From Geothrix sp. (GTDB taxonomy: Bacteria > Acidobacteriota > Holophagae > Holophagales > Holophagaceae), in NCBI GenBank assembly GCA_030824075.1, contig JAVBYJ010000019.1, forward strand, positions 23,769 to 87,768: DNA of 64,000 nt, written 5' to 3'. This document shows, piece after piece, positions 37,074-45,251 of this stretch. The notes below the pieces were generated by a model. The model was not told the origin of the DNA and did not search any database. It saw nothing but the letters and a program-made list of their open reading frames with translations. The stretch's first letter is position 1, and each line of letters starts with the position of its first letter. Made by a program: the position numbers and the translations under genes.

Positions 37074-37454
37074 CTACCCTTGTTGGGACGCCGAGGCCGC
37101 ATCCACCCAGGTGTCCAAAGCCTCCTGGGCGGCCTCCGCGACCCCCAGGAACTGAATGCCGATGCCCACCATTTCCATGGGTTGGGCACCGGGCCGGCCG
37201 CCCAGTACATAGGACACGGCGGCCATGAAGGGTGCCTTGGGGAGTTCCGTGTGGAGGAGGATCAGGTTCTCCAGCACCGCGCCCCGCTCGAACAAGCGGG
37301 CATCCCGGGCTCCCACCAGGGCGAAACAGCCCCCGGTGCTCAGGTTGGTGATGCGCACATCCTGGTAGCTATGTCCTTTCAGGGTGAAGGAAATGCCAAA
37401 CTCCGGCCCGACGATGATGCGCCGGGTGTCGCGTCGATCGGCGTAGGTGCTCAT
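37074..37454 (-). CDS. PilZ-domain protein
   Basis: A 126-residue single PilZ domain. The c-di-GMP signature is in place: RRDTRR near the N-terminus (RxxxR, residues 7-12) and NLSTGG at about 38-43 ((D/N)xSxxG). It probably acts as a c-di-GMP effector for motility or surface behaviour. It converges on the DegT gene, with 8 bp between stops. Confidence 0.88.
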   Translation of the reverse strand: MSTYADRRDTRRIIVGPEFGISFTLKGHSYQDVRITNLSTGGCFALVGARDARLFERGAVLENLILLHTELPKAPFMAAVSYVLGGRPGAQPMEMVGIGIQFLGVAEAAQEALDTWVDAASASQQG

Positions 37455-37494
37455 TCGGGCTCCACGGGGTAGGAAATCCTTGCTTGGGTATCGG

Positions 37495-37524
37495 TTGGTC
37501 CCAGGATAGACTGGATTTTATGAT
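37495..37524 (+). promoter_or_regulatory. Candidate promoter for rplI
   Basis: TTGGTC (37495-37500), 18-bp spacer, TATGAT (37519-37524). The leader to 37665 has GACGGCG-CAG-GACGCCGTC near 37572, a possible hairpin. Confidence 0.4.
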
Positions 37525-37665
37525 TGGCCTGAACCCACCGGGGGACAGGGCGGGTTTCTGAGAATCCGACCCTGACGGCGCAGGACGCCGTCTCACCCAA
37601 GCGGGGACAACGCGAGCACCAGGCGCTGGCCAGACCCTCACCCTTCCTATCCCCCTGGAGTTTCC

Positions 37666-38118
37666 GTGGAAATCCTTCTGATCGAGAACGTGACGCACCT
37701 TGGCGCCCGCGGCGATGTCGTGAACGTCAAGGACGGCTACGCCCGCAACTTCCTTCTGCCTCGCAAGATGGCCCTGCCTGTCACGGCCGGCAACAAGCGT
37801 CAGATTGAGCTGGAGAAGGCCCGCGCCGAGAAGCTGCGCGCCAAGGAACTGGCCGATGCCAAGAGCCTGGCCGAGAAGCTTGAGGCCGTGAGTCTCGCCG
37901 TGTCGAAGAAGGCTGGCGAAAACGGCCATCTCTTCGGGTCCGTCACCAACGCTGACGTGGCCGAGCTCTTCAAGGGCAAGGGCTTCACCTTGGATCGTCG
38001 CGACATCACCGTGCCGCACATCAAGGATGCCGGCGCCTACACCGTGGATGTGCGTCTCTACACCGGCGTCCATGCCAAGGTCAGCCTGGAAGTCAGCGCC
38101 ATCGCGGCCGCCGAGTAA
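37666..38118 (+). CDS. rplI: 50S ribosomal protein bL9
   Basis: A 150-residue bL9: MEILLIENVTHLGARGDVVNVKDGYARNFLLPR at the N-terminal rRNA-binding domain, a long Lys/Glu/Ala helix (45-75), and the C-terminal domain (HLFGSVTNADV, LDRRDI). The start is GTG 37666 with CTGGAG upstream. The usual rpsF-rpsR neighbours are absent, so rplI stands alone, followed 112 bp later by HU. Confidence 0.96.
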   Translation: MEILLIENVTHLGARGDVVNVKDGYARNFLLPRKMALPVTAGNKRQIELEKARAEKLRAKELADAKSLAEKLEAVSLAVSKKAGENGHLFGSVTNADVAELFKGKGFTLDRRDITVPHIKDAGAYTVDVRLYTGVHAKVSLEVSAIAAAE

Positions 38119-38230
38119 CCCCATATCATCCTGCCCCTCATGTGGCCGGTCCCCGTGGGGGTAACCGGTCCCGCTGGGATTCGCCTGTCATCGTGAATCC
38201 CGCTCACCCCATCCTCAAGGAGTCCACCCC

Positions 38231-38530
38231 ATGGCGAAGACCACTGCCAAGCCCGAAACCCTCGGTATCGCTGAACTCGCTGCCAACCTCGCAGAGGCGC
38301 AGGACCTCTCCAAGGCCCGTGCCAAGGCCATCCTGGATGGCGTCCGCGATCACATCGTCGAGACCCTCCTGACCGGCAACCGGGTCAACCTCTTCGGTCT
38401 CGGCATCTTCGAAGTGCGCGCCACCAAGGAGAAGATGGGCCGCAACCCCAAGACCGGCGAAAGCATCAAGATCCCCGCCGGCCGCAAAGTCGTCTTCAAG
38501 ACCGCGAAGGGCCTCAAGGATCAGATGTAA
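38231..38530 (+). CDS. hup: HU-family DNA-binding protein
   Basis: A 99-residue HU/IHF-family protein. The N-terminal 14 residues (MAKTTAKPETLGIA) are slightly extended; the core has AILDGVRDHIVETLLTGNRVNLFGLGIFEV, and the DNA-binding arm has MGRNPKTGESIKIPAGRKVVFKTAKGLKD. It bends and compacts DNA. The last 34 coding bases plus 66 bases of 3' flank are duplicated exactly 214 bp downstream. Confidence 0.95.
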   Translation: MAKTTAKPETLGIAELAANLAEAQDLSKARAKAILDGVRDHIVETLLTGNRVNLFGLGIFEVRATKEKMGRNPKTGESIKIPAGRKVVFKTAKGLKDQM

Positions 38531-38596
38531 GGATTGCGAGAGCGCGAAACAGAAGGCCGCCGCAAGGCGGCCTTCGTCGTGATGGAGAGACGGCTT
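38497..38596 (+). repeat. Copy 1 of 100-bp direct repeat (HU 3' end and terminator)
   Basis: Identical to 38711-38810. It holds the last codons of HU, the stop, and a terminator hairpin GAAGGCCGCC-GCAA-GGCGGCCTTC at 38552-38575. Confidence 0.98.
38552..38575 (+). terminator. Terminator of HU
   Basis: 10-bp stem with GCAA loop, 21 bp after the stop; no long U-run. A second copy lies at 38766-38789. Confidence 0.75.
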
Positions 38597-38710
38597 TGCG
38601 GCCGTGCAACGGCGTCTTCACCATCCGACCGAAGCGCAGCGAAGGGAGGATGGGGCCGCATCGGCGCGGCCGATGGCGGGGGCGCAGCCCCGAGGGCCGG
38701 CGGCCCGAGC
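38597..38710. repeat. GC-rich insert C between the HU-end copies
   Basis: 114 bp. It contains GAAGCGCAGCGAAGGGAGG, ATCGGCGCGGCCGAT (palindrome) and AGCCCCGAGGGCCGGCGGCC, the last shared with insert B. No open frame. Confidence 0.65.
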
Positions 38711-38810
38711 CAAGACCGCGAAGGGCCTCAAGGATCAGATGTAAGGATTGCGAGAGCGCGAAACAGAAGGCCGCCGCAAGGCGGCCTTCGTCGTGATGGA
38801 GAGACGGCTT
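38711..38810 (+). repeat. Copy 2 of 100-bp direct repeat
   Basis: Exact copy including an HU C-terminal fragment (codons for TAKGLKDQM and stop) without start. The perfect identity implies recent origin or ongoing gene conversion. Confidence 0.98.
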
Positions 38811-38956
38811 CGAGCTTCGTCGGAGCACGGTGCCGCGTGCAGAATCAATGAACCTATTGGTCCAGTGTGAATATGGAATGAAACCGCTTTCATCCCTGGA
38901 CGAAGCCCTCGCCTGCTGCTTGACTGGGTCCGCTTTCCAGGACAGGCGGAGGCCCC
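38811..38956 (+). promoter_or_regulatory. Upstream region of the SQR-like gene
   Basis: Less GC-rich than its surroundings. TGAAA-CCGC-TTTCA at 38879-38892 lies inside a wider GTCCAG/CTGGAC inverted pair. Candidate operator; the rest shows nothing. Confidence 0.4.
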
Positions 38957-40417
38957 ATGGTGGTGACACGGGTGGTGGTGCTGGGTGCGGGCGTGGCGGG
39001 CCACACGGCTGCCAGCTTCCTGAAGAAATGGCTCGGGTCAAAGGTCGAGGTGACCGTCGTGTCGCCCAAGCCGGACTATAACTGGATCCCCTCGAACATC
39101 TGGGTGGGCGTGGGCTTGCTGCAACCCAGCCAGGTGCTGTTTCCGCTGGCGCCCGTCTACGCCCGGAACGGCATCGCGTTCCAGCAGGGAAAGGCGGTGG
39201 CCATTCATCCGGAGGGAGAGGGGGAGAACGGCCAGCCCTTCGTGGTGGTCGAGTCCACCCTTGGTGGAGAGGGAGGGAAGCTGAGCCGCCTTCCCTACGA
39301 TTTCATGATCAATGCCACCGGCCCCAAGCTGGCCTTCGAAGCCACGCCGGGGCTGGGACCGGGTGGGAACAGCCTGTCGGTCTGCACGGCCGATCATGCC
39401 TTCGACACGGCCAGGGTATTTGATGACCTGGTGCAGCGCATGAAGCGGGGCGAGCGCAAGCGGTTCCTGGTGGGGACCGGGCACGGGCTCTGCACCTGCC
39501 AGGGCGCGGCCTTCGAATACATCGTGAATCTCGAATTCGAGTTGCGGGCCCGAGGTGTGCGCGACAAGGCCGAGATCGTGTACCTCAGCAACGAGTACGA
39601 GCTGGGCGATTTCGGAATGGACGGCATCCATATCCGGCGTGGCGGCTACATCACCCCGAGCAAGATCTTTACCGAGTCCCTGTTCGCGGAGCGGGGCCTG
39701 GATTGGATCACCCGCGCCCATGTCACGGGGGTGGAGCCCGGCAAGGCGGTGTATGAATCGCTGGACGGGTCGGAGGGGGAAATCGCCTTCGACATGGCCA
39801 TGCTGCTGCCGCCCTTCCGTGGCGTGGGATTGAAGGCCTTCGACCGGGCCGGGGGCGAAATCACCGAGCGCCTTTTCGCGGCCAGCGGCTTCATGAAGGT
39901 GGATGCAGACTACACGGCCAAACCCTATGAGTCCTGGCGGGCCGCGGATTGGCCCCGGACGTACCAGAGCAGCGCCTACCGGAATCTGTTCGCCGCGGGC
40001 ATCGCGTTCGCGCCCCCGCACCCGGTCTCGAAGCCGCGGCAGACTCCCAAGGGAACCCCGATCACGCCAGCCCCGCCCCGGACGGGCATGCCTTCCGCCA
40101 TGATCGGGAAGACCGTGGCGCAGAACATCGTGGACATGATCGGGGGAAGCGCGGAACCCACCCACACCGCCTCCATGGCGGAGATGGGCGCGGCCTGTGT
40201 GGCTTCGGCCGGAGCCAATCCCTTCACGGGGACCGCGGCTTCCATCACGGTGTTTCCCATCGTTCCGGACTTCGAAACGTATCCGGATTACGGACGGGAT
40301 ATTCGTCACACGTTCGGAGAAATCGGGTTGGCGGGGCACTGGATCAAAATCATCCTCCACCACCTTTTCCTGCATAAGGCCCGGATGCGTCCCTTCTGGT
40401 CCCTGATTCCGGAGTAG
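38957..40417 (+). CDS. Sulfide:quinone oxidoreductase-like flavoprotein
   Basis: A 486-residue FAD disulfide-reductase-family protein. N-terminal VVLGAGVAGHTAA binds FAD; a second dinucleotide-type segment runs near 150-175. Redox cysteines typical of SQR are suggested by C179/C181 in GHGLCTCQGAAFEY and C414 in AACVASAG. The C-terminus has aromatic and basic segments (IKIILHHLFLHKARMRPFW) suited to membrane attachment. It would oxidise sulfide (or a related thiol) and reduce quinone at the inner membrane. CGGAGG precedes ATG 38957. A 61-residue protein follows after 3 bp. Confidence 0.8.
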   Translation: MVVTRVVVLGAGVAGHTAASFLKKWLGSKVEVTVVSPKPDYNWIPSNIWVGVGLLQPSQVLFPLAPVYARNGIAFQQGKAVAIHPEGEGENGQPFVVVESTLGGEGGKLSRLPYDFMINATGPKLAFEATPGLGPGGNSLSVCTADHAFDTARVFDDLVQRMKRGERKRFLVGTGHGLCTCQGAAFEYIVNLEFELRARGVRDKAEIVYLSNEYELGDFGMDGIHIRRGGYITPSKIFTESLFAERGLDWITRAHVTGVEPGKAVYESLDGSEGEIAFDMAMLLPPFRGVGLKAFDRAGGEITERLFAASGFMKVDADYTAKPYESWRAADWPRTYQSSAYRNLFAAGIAFAPPHPVSKPRQTPKGTPITPAPPRTGMPSAMIGKTVAQNIVDMIGGSAEPTHTASMAEMGAACVASAGANPFTGTAASITVFPIVPDFETYPDYGRDIRHTFGEIGLAGHWIKIILHHLFLHKARMRPFWSLIPE

Positions 40418-40420
40418 CCG

Positions 40421-40606
40421 ATGACTGGCCCGAAGGTCTATTCGCCCGTTGAAAAGGCTCAGCTGCGCTCGGCCTACTACGCCACCAGACCCACTGGATT
40501 CACCCGGTATCTCCGGACCAGCCTCCCCTGGCAGGTCATCCGGTTCGTTCTGCTTAACCTGAAAATGATCCGCATCATCGGCATGAGCCACCGGGGGAAA
40601 CGCTGA
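40421..40606 (+). CDS. Small 61-residue protein linked to the SQR-like gene
   Basis: ATG 40421, 3 bp after the SQR-like stop. Sequence MTGPKVYSPVEKAQLRSAYY... is amphipathic, basic and ends with a hydrophobic stretch (WQVIRFVLLNLKMIRIIGM) and KR. It could be a membrane-associated partner of the flavoprotein. No family recognised. Confidence 0.65.
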   Translation: MTGPKVYSPVEKAQLRSAYYATRPTGFTRYLRTSLPWQVIRFVLLNLKMIRIIGMSHRGKR

Positions 40607-40618
40607 CCCGCGGCAGGC

Positions 40619-41530
40619 TCAGGAGCCGAATTCCGCCGGGCTCAATGACTGCAGGTAGCGGGTCAGCAGCTTCTGTTTCTCGTGGTTGGCTTTGACCTTC
40701 TTCTGATAGATGGAGAAGCGGTCTTCGGTGGGGCGGATGGCGGGAAAGAGGGCCACCAGATCCCTCCGCTCCAGTTCCCCCAGGACGCTGTAGCGGGGTA
40801 CCAGCAAGGCGCCCATGCCTTCCACGGCGGCGTGGATCATGGCCCGGATGTGATTCACGGCGATGATGCGGTCGAGCTGGGGCTGCTCGTGATCCGGCAC
40901 GGCCATGAGGAAGCGGTTCCACCAGGCGCCGGCCTTATCCAGCGAGAGGACGGGGCCGCGGGAGAGGTCTGCCGGGACGCGCAGCCGGTGGGTTTTCCGG
41001 AAGGCCGGGGCACAGGCCACCACATAGATCTCCCGGAACAGGGATGCCTTCTTCAGGGTGGGCAGGGGGTGATCCTGGCAGTCGATGATGAGATCAAGGT
41101 CGTCCCGCAGCAGGGGGCTGAGGAGATCCTGGCTCAGGGTGAAGTCGATCTCCAGCTCCGGGTTGGCGGCCAGGAAGGGCTGCATGTGCTTCATGAGGAT
41201 GCTGCTGCCGAATTCCACCGTGGCGCCGACGCGGAGACGGCCCCTGGCCAGGGTCTGGTGCCGCTTCAAATCCTCCGCGGCCGCGTCGAGGGTGGCGAAG
41301 ACCTGCTCGCAGGCCAGATAGAGGCGGCGCCCCTCTTCCGTGAGGCCCAGCTCCCGGCTCTTTCGGTCGAGCAGAGGGACGCCTGCGAGATCCTCGAGCT
41401 TGGCCATGGCGTGGCTGACAGCGGATTGGGTGCGGTGCAGGCGGTGGGCGCAGGCCGTGAAGCTCCCCGACTGCGCGAGGGTGAAAAAGGTCCGGAGCTG
41501 GGGAAGGTCAAGGAGGGTGTCCATATACAT
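40619..41530 (-). CDS. LysR-family transcriptional regulator
   Basis: A 303-residue LTTR. Helix-turn-helix at about residues 8-65 (LRTFFTLAQSGSFTACAHRLHRTQSAVSHAMAKLEDLAG), then a periplasmic-binding-like effector domain (95-300). The start is ATG 41530 (or 41524). It is divergent from the ALDH7 gene with 83 bp between the starts, the classical arrangement for regulation of the neighbour, and the gap is AT-rich with palindromes. The inducer may be an aldehyde or amino acid such as aminoadipate semialdehyde; this is inference. Confidence 0.92.
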   Translation of the reverse strand: MYMDTLLDLPQLRTFFTLAQSGSFTACAHRLHRTQSAVSHAMAKLEDLAGVPLLDRKSRELGLTEEGRRLYLACEQVFATLDAAAEDLKRHQTLARGRLRVGATVEFGSSILMKHMQPFLAANPELEIDFTLSQDLLSPLLRDDLDLIIDCQDHPLPTLKKASLFREIYVVACAPAFRKTHRLRVPADLSRGPVLSLDKAGAWWNRFLMAVPDHEQPQLDRIIAVNHIRAMIHAAVEGMGALLVPRYSVLGELERRDLVALFPAIRPTEDRFSIYQKKVKANHEKQKLLTRYLQSLSPAEFGS

Positions 41531-41577
41531 GAATGATATTCATGCATGGCGTGAATCGAATGAATTTCATAATTGAA
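41529..41577. promoter_or_regulatory. Candidate LysR operator region
   Basis: ATGAAT-GAT-ATTCAT (41529-41543), a perfect palindrome with the T-N11-A form, and TTCA-TAAT-TGAA (41566-41577), in the shared divergent promoter. Confidence 0.5.
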
Positions 41578-41613
41578 ACAAAAAACGTTACAAATGAATC
41601 CTGGAGGTGGGTC

Positions 41614-43128
41614 ATGCAGGAGATCCTGAAGGCGTTAGGTATTGCAGATGTGAATCCGGGCGGGTTCTCCGGGACGTGGACGGGCAGCGGGAAGGCCCAG
41701 ACGGTCGTATCCCCCATCCATGGCGAGGCGCTGGCCTCGGTCACGAATGTCACGCCCCAGGAGTTCGACGCCATCCTGACCAAGTGCCATCATGCCTTCG
41801 CCTCCTGGAAGCTGGTGCCCGCCCCCAAGCGCGGCGAGGTGGTGAAAGCCATTGGCGACGAGCTGCGCAGGAACAAGGCCGCCCTGGCCGAACTGGTCAC
41901 CCTCGAGATGGGCAAGACCCTCCGCGAGGGCCTGGGCGAGGTCCAGGAGATGATCGACATCTGCGATTTCGCCGTGGGCCTCTCCCGACAGCTCTACGGG
42001 CTCACCATGCCCAGCGAGCGGCGCATGCACCGCCTCCAGGAGCAGTGGCACCCTCTAGGTGTGGTGGGCGTCATCACGGCTTTCAACTTTCCCGTGGCCG
42101 TGTGGAGCTGGAATACGGCCATCGCCCTGGTCTGCGGCGATACGGTGCTGTGGAAGCCCTCATCCAAAACCCCGCTGACGGCCATCGCCTGCACGAAGAT
42201 CGCCGAAAAGGTGCTGCGCGCCTTCGGCTATGACCCTGCCATCTGCAGCCTGGCCATCGGCAAGGGCAGCGATATCGGCGACCTCATCAACACGGATCCC
42301 CGCGTGGCGCTCCTGTCCTACACGGGATCGGTCCCGGGCGGCCGGCACGTGGGCAGGCTGGTGCAGGAGCGTTTCGGCAAGCACATCCTGGAACTGGGCG
42401 GCAACGGGGCGGTGATCGTGAGCGAGAAGGGCGATCTGGACATCGCGCTGGGGTCCGTCTACTTCGGCGCCATCGGAACCTCGGGCCAACGCTGCACCTC
42501 CACCCGCCGGGTCATCGTGCACAGCTCCATCCACGCGACCTTCCTTGAGCGCCTGACGGCCCTGTACGCCAAGACCCCCATCGGCGATCCCCGCAAGAAC
42601 GAGATCCTCATGGGGCCCCTGGTGGACACGGGTGCGGTGGACACCATGCTGGCCGCCATCCAGACCATCAAGGATCAGGGCGGACGGATCGTGTGCGGCG
42701 GAGAGCGGCTTCCGGTGGCAGGCGGTTGCTACATCACCCCCTGCATCGCCTCGGTCCCGAAGGACCTGCCCATGATGCAGGAGGAGACCTTCGCGCCGGT
42801 GCTCTACGTGCTGCCCTACGACACCATCGAGGAGGCCATTGCCCTTCAGAACGGTGTGCCCCAGGGTCTCTCCAGCGCCATCATCACCAACGACCAGCGG
42901 GAGAGTGAACTGTTCCTATCGGCCGCCGGGAGCGACTGCGGCATCGCCAACGTGAACACCGGGACCAGTGGCGCCGAGATCGGCGGGGCTTTCGGTGGCG
43001 AGAAGGAAACCGGTGGTGGCCGCGAAAGCGGTTCCGATGCGTGGAAGGCCTATATGCGTCGCCAGACCAGTGCCATCAACTTCAGCGGCCGGGTGGAACT
43101 GGCCCAGGGCATCACCCTGGAGCTCTGA
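41614..43128 (+). CDS. Aldehyde dehydrogenase, ALDH7 (aminoadipate-semialdehyde/P6C) type
   Basis: A 504-residue NAD-dependent dehydrogenase. ATG 41614 follows CTGGAGGTGG; in-frame upstream Met codons lack a ribosome site. Catalytic Cys294 is in GQRCTSTRRV; the general-base Glu is in LELGGNGA; the ALDH7 tail FGGEKETGGGRESGSDAWKAYMRRQT is clear. Known members oxidise alpha-aminoadipate 6-semialdehyde (lysine breakdown) and detoxify aldehydes. Regulated in all likelihood by the divergent LysR gene; followed by a terminator. Confidence 0.9.
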   Translation: MQEILKALGIADVNPGGFSGTWTGSGKAQTVVSPIHGEALASVTNVTPQEFDAILTKCHHAFASWKLVPAPKRGEVVKAIGDELRRNKAALAELVTLEMGKTLREGLGEVQEMIDICDFAVGLSRQLYGLTMPSERRMHRLQEQWHPLGVVGVITAFNFPVAVWSWNTAIALVCGDTVLWKPSSKTPLTAIACTKIAEKVLRAFGYDPAICSLAIGKGSDIGDLINTDPRVALLSYTGSVPGGRHVGRLVQERFGKHILELGGNGAVIVSEKGDLDIALGSVYFGAIGTSGQRCTSTRRVIVHSSIHATFLERLTALYAKTPIGDPRKNEILMGPLVDTGAVDTMLAAIQTIKDQGGRIVCGGERLPVAGGCYITPCIASVPKDLPMMQEETFAPVLYVLPYDTIEEAIALQNGVPQGLSSAIITNDQRESELFLSAAGSDCGIANVNTGTSGAEIGGAFGGEKETGGGRESGSDAWKAYMRRQTSAINFSGRVELAQGITLEL

Positions 43129-43144
43129 GGAACGCGGAGATTGC

Positions 43145-43180
43145 AACCAAGGGGGGACAAAGTGTTCCCCCCTTTTGGTT
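43145..43180 (+). terminator. Rho-independent terminator
   Basis: AACCAAGGGGGGACA / TGTTCCCCCCTTTTGGTT hairpin, 16 bp after the ALDH7 stop. Confidence 0.85.
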
Positions 43181-43240
43181 TCCTGGAGCCTGTCCAGGTA
43201 TTCGCCCTGGCTTCCCGCTAAGCTCAGGGGAGTCCCGCTC

Positions 43241-45034
43241 ATGAGGCCCCCTTTGCCTGGGCCAGATCCCCATCTTTCCTCGCGCCACGGCGCCGCCCTC
43301 CTGGATCCCGGGGAACCTGGCATGTCCGCCTCGCGGATCCTGGTGGCGCGCGCGGTCCTGGTGGGCGTGTGGGCGGTCGCCTCCCTGGTCCATGCGCTTC
43401 TCACGCCCGAGGGCCGCGCCATCCACTGGCCTCTGGGCTACCTGCTCCTGGAGCTTCTGGCCAGCCTGAGCATGGGGTACCGGGCCTGGCGCGCGCGGGG
43501 CCCCAGCCGCCTGCCCTGGGCGATCCTGTCCCTGTCGGCGGGTCTGGAAGTGCTGAACCTCCTCCTGGTGGCCCTGCGAATCCATGGCTGGCTCGGCGAC
43601 TGGGTGGCCGAGGCCTCGCTGGCGCTCACCCTGGCCACCGGCATCCTGGTGCTGGTCGGGATCCTCAGCTTTCCGCGGGGGCAAGAACCCGGACGGATGT
43701 TCAGCCGCCGGGTGCTCGACGGCCTCATCTTCGCCACCTCGCTGCTGTTCCTCCTCTGGGTGATGGGAGCGCAGCGTTCGGTCCAGTCCGAGGTCGATGG
43801 GGCCTTCTCCAGGCTGGTTGCGGCTTACCTCAACGCGGCCCTGATCGGCGGCGGGCTGGTCTTCATCACGTCGTACCACCCCGAGCGCGTCCGCGGCCCC
43901 CTCGGCTGGCTGTCCCTATCGGCCTTGGCCTGGCTGATGGGGATCTCCTGGTGGACCCTCAGCGGATTCACCCCCACCAACCTGGCCAGTCCCTGGCTGG
44001 TGGTGATCGGCGGCATCCCCCTCTTCCAGGGCCTGGCCGCCTGGTCGCCGCGTCCGGTGGAACCCTTCGATCCCGCTGGCCTGCCGGGCCCCAGGCTGGC
44101 CAGGCTCTTCCCCTATGTTCCTGTGGTGGCGGCCCTGGTGGTGCTCGCCCTGCTGCTTCCGGGGACGCCGCTGGGCGTGATGCGCGGCGCCTTCGGGATC
44201 TTCCTGGTGATGGTGGCCCTGCTCCTGCTCCGCCAGTTCCAGGCCATCCAGGACCTGCAGGTGGCCCGGCGGACCCTGGAGGACCGGGTCCAGGCCCGCA
44301 CGAAGGCTCTGGAACAGGCCCAGGACATGCTCCTGAGGACCGAGCGCATGAATTCTCTCGCGCTCATGGGCGCGGGGCTGGCCCATGACCTCAACAACTT
44401 CCTCGCCGCCATCAAGGCCTCCGCGGACCTGGTGACCCTGGGCATCGAGGAAGGGGTAATGCCGGAACTGAAGGACCTCGCCCGGATCTCGAACGGGGCC
44501 GACCGGGCCGCGGACCTGACGCGCCGGCTCATGGCCTTCGTCCACCGCGAAGCCGAAGTCCTGTCTCCGGTGGACCTGGCCGCAGTGGTCTTCGACCTCA
44601 AGGCCACGCTCGGCCTGCTGCTCCCCCGTAATGTGGCGCTGACGGTGGAACTCCAACCGGACCGGCCGCTCATGGTGCTCAGTTCCCGCCTGAGGCTGGA
44701 GCAGATGGTGGTGAACCTGGTGGCCAACGCGCGGGACGCCATGCCCACCGGGGGATCGCTGACGATCAAGGCCGGTTCCTACGGGGCGGAGGACGGCATG
44801 GTGCGTCTCGAGGTGTCGGATACCGGCATGGGCATGACTCCGGATGTCCGCGCAAGGATCTTCGAGCCCTTCTTCACCACCAAGGCTCCGGGCAAGGGAA
44901 CGGGCCTCGGTCTCCCCTCCTTGAAGGCGATGGTGGAAGAGGCGGGCGGGCAGGTCGAGGTCGTCAGCGACCTGGGCGCCGGTTCCACCTTCGTCATTTC
45001 GCTCCCCCGCTTGGAGGAGGTCAGCCTCCGCTGA
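43241..45034 (+). CDS. Membrane sensor histidine kinase
   Basis: 597 residues from ATG 43241 (AGGGGAG upstream); ATG 43322 would give 570. About eight membrane helices fill the N-terminal half (to residue 330), followed by a coiled region (VARRTLEDRVQARTKALEQAQ). HisKA has H382 in GAGLAHDLNNFLA; ATPase boxes are VVNLVANARDAM, DTGMGMTPDV, FEPFFTTKAPG and GTGLGLPSLKAMV. No PAS or receiver domain. The stimulus is unknown. Its 3' end overlaps the convergent sulfur-carrier gene by 14 bp. Confidence 0.88.
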   Translation: MRPPLPGPDPHLSSRHGAALLDPGEPGMSASRILVARAVLVGVWAVASLVHALLTPEGRAIHWPLGYLLLELLASLSMGYRAWRARGPSRLPWAILSLSAGLEVLNLLLVALRIHGWLGDWVAEASLALTLATGILVLVGILSFPRGQEPGRMFSRRVLDGLIFATSLLFLLWVMGAQRSVQSEVDGAFSRLVAAYLNAALIGGGLVFITSYHPERVRGPLGWLSLSALAWLMGISWWTLSGFTPTNLASPWLVVIGGIPLFQGLAAWSPRPVEPFDPAGLPGPRLARLFPYVPVVAALVVLALLLPGTPLGVMRGAFGIFLVMVALLLLRQFQAIQDLQVARRTLEDRVQARTKALEQAQDMLLRTERMNSLALMGAGLAHDLNNFLAAIKASADLVTLGIEEGVMPELKDLARISNGADRAADLTRRLMAFVHREAEVLSPVDLAAVVFDLKATLGLLLPRNVALTVELQPDRPLMVLSSRLRLEQMVVNLVANARDAMPTGGSLTIKAGSYGAEDGMVRLEVSDTGMGMTPDVRARIFEPFFTTKAPGKGTGLGLPSLKAMVEEAGGQVEVVSDLGAGSTFVISLPRLEEVSLR

Positions 45035-45218
45035 TGAGGTGGATGACCTTCATGACCACCCCATCCGGGACGGTCGTGGTGTCGTAGTCCTTCTTCGGCA
45101 CCAGGGTGTCGCCGATGTGGATGACCAGCATGGGGAAGCGGTAGTTCCGCGCCCGGAGGACATCACGGACCGTCATGCCCTCATGCCAGTCCAGCGGTTC
45201 CTCGTTCACCACGATCAT
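45021..45218 (-). CDS. ThiS/MoaD-family sulfur carrier protein
   Basis: A 65-residue beta-grasp protein ending in the essential GG (VIHLISGG). Small carriers of this type accept sulfur as a C-terminal thiocarboxylate. Its position directly after the AOR gene matches the MoaD-like small protein (AorD) of tungsten oxidoreductase loci, pointing to pterin-cofactor assembly rather than thiamine. It is the last gene of the leftward cluster. Confidence 0.85.
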   Translation of the reverse strand: MIVVNEEPLDWHEGMTVRDVLRARNYRFPMLVIHIGDTLVPKKDYDTTTVPDGVVMKVIHLISGG

Positions 45219-45251
45219 GGTCGGTGCCTTTGGGGTGGGTGCGGCCGATCT

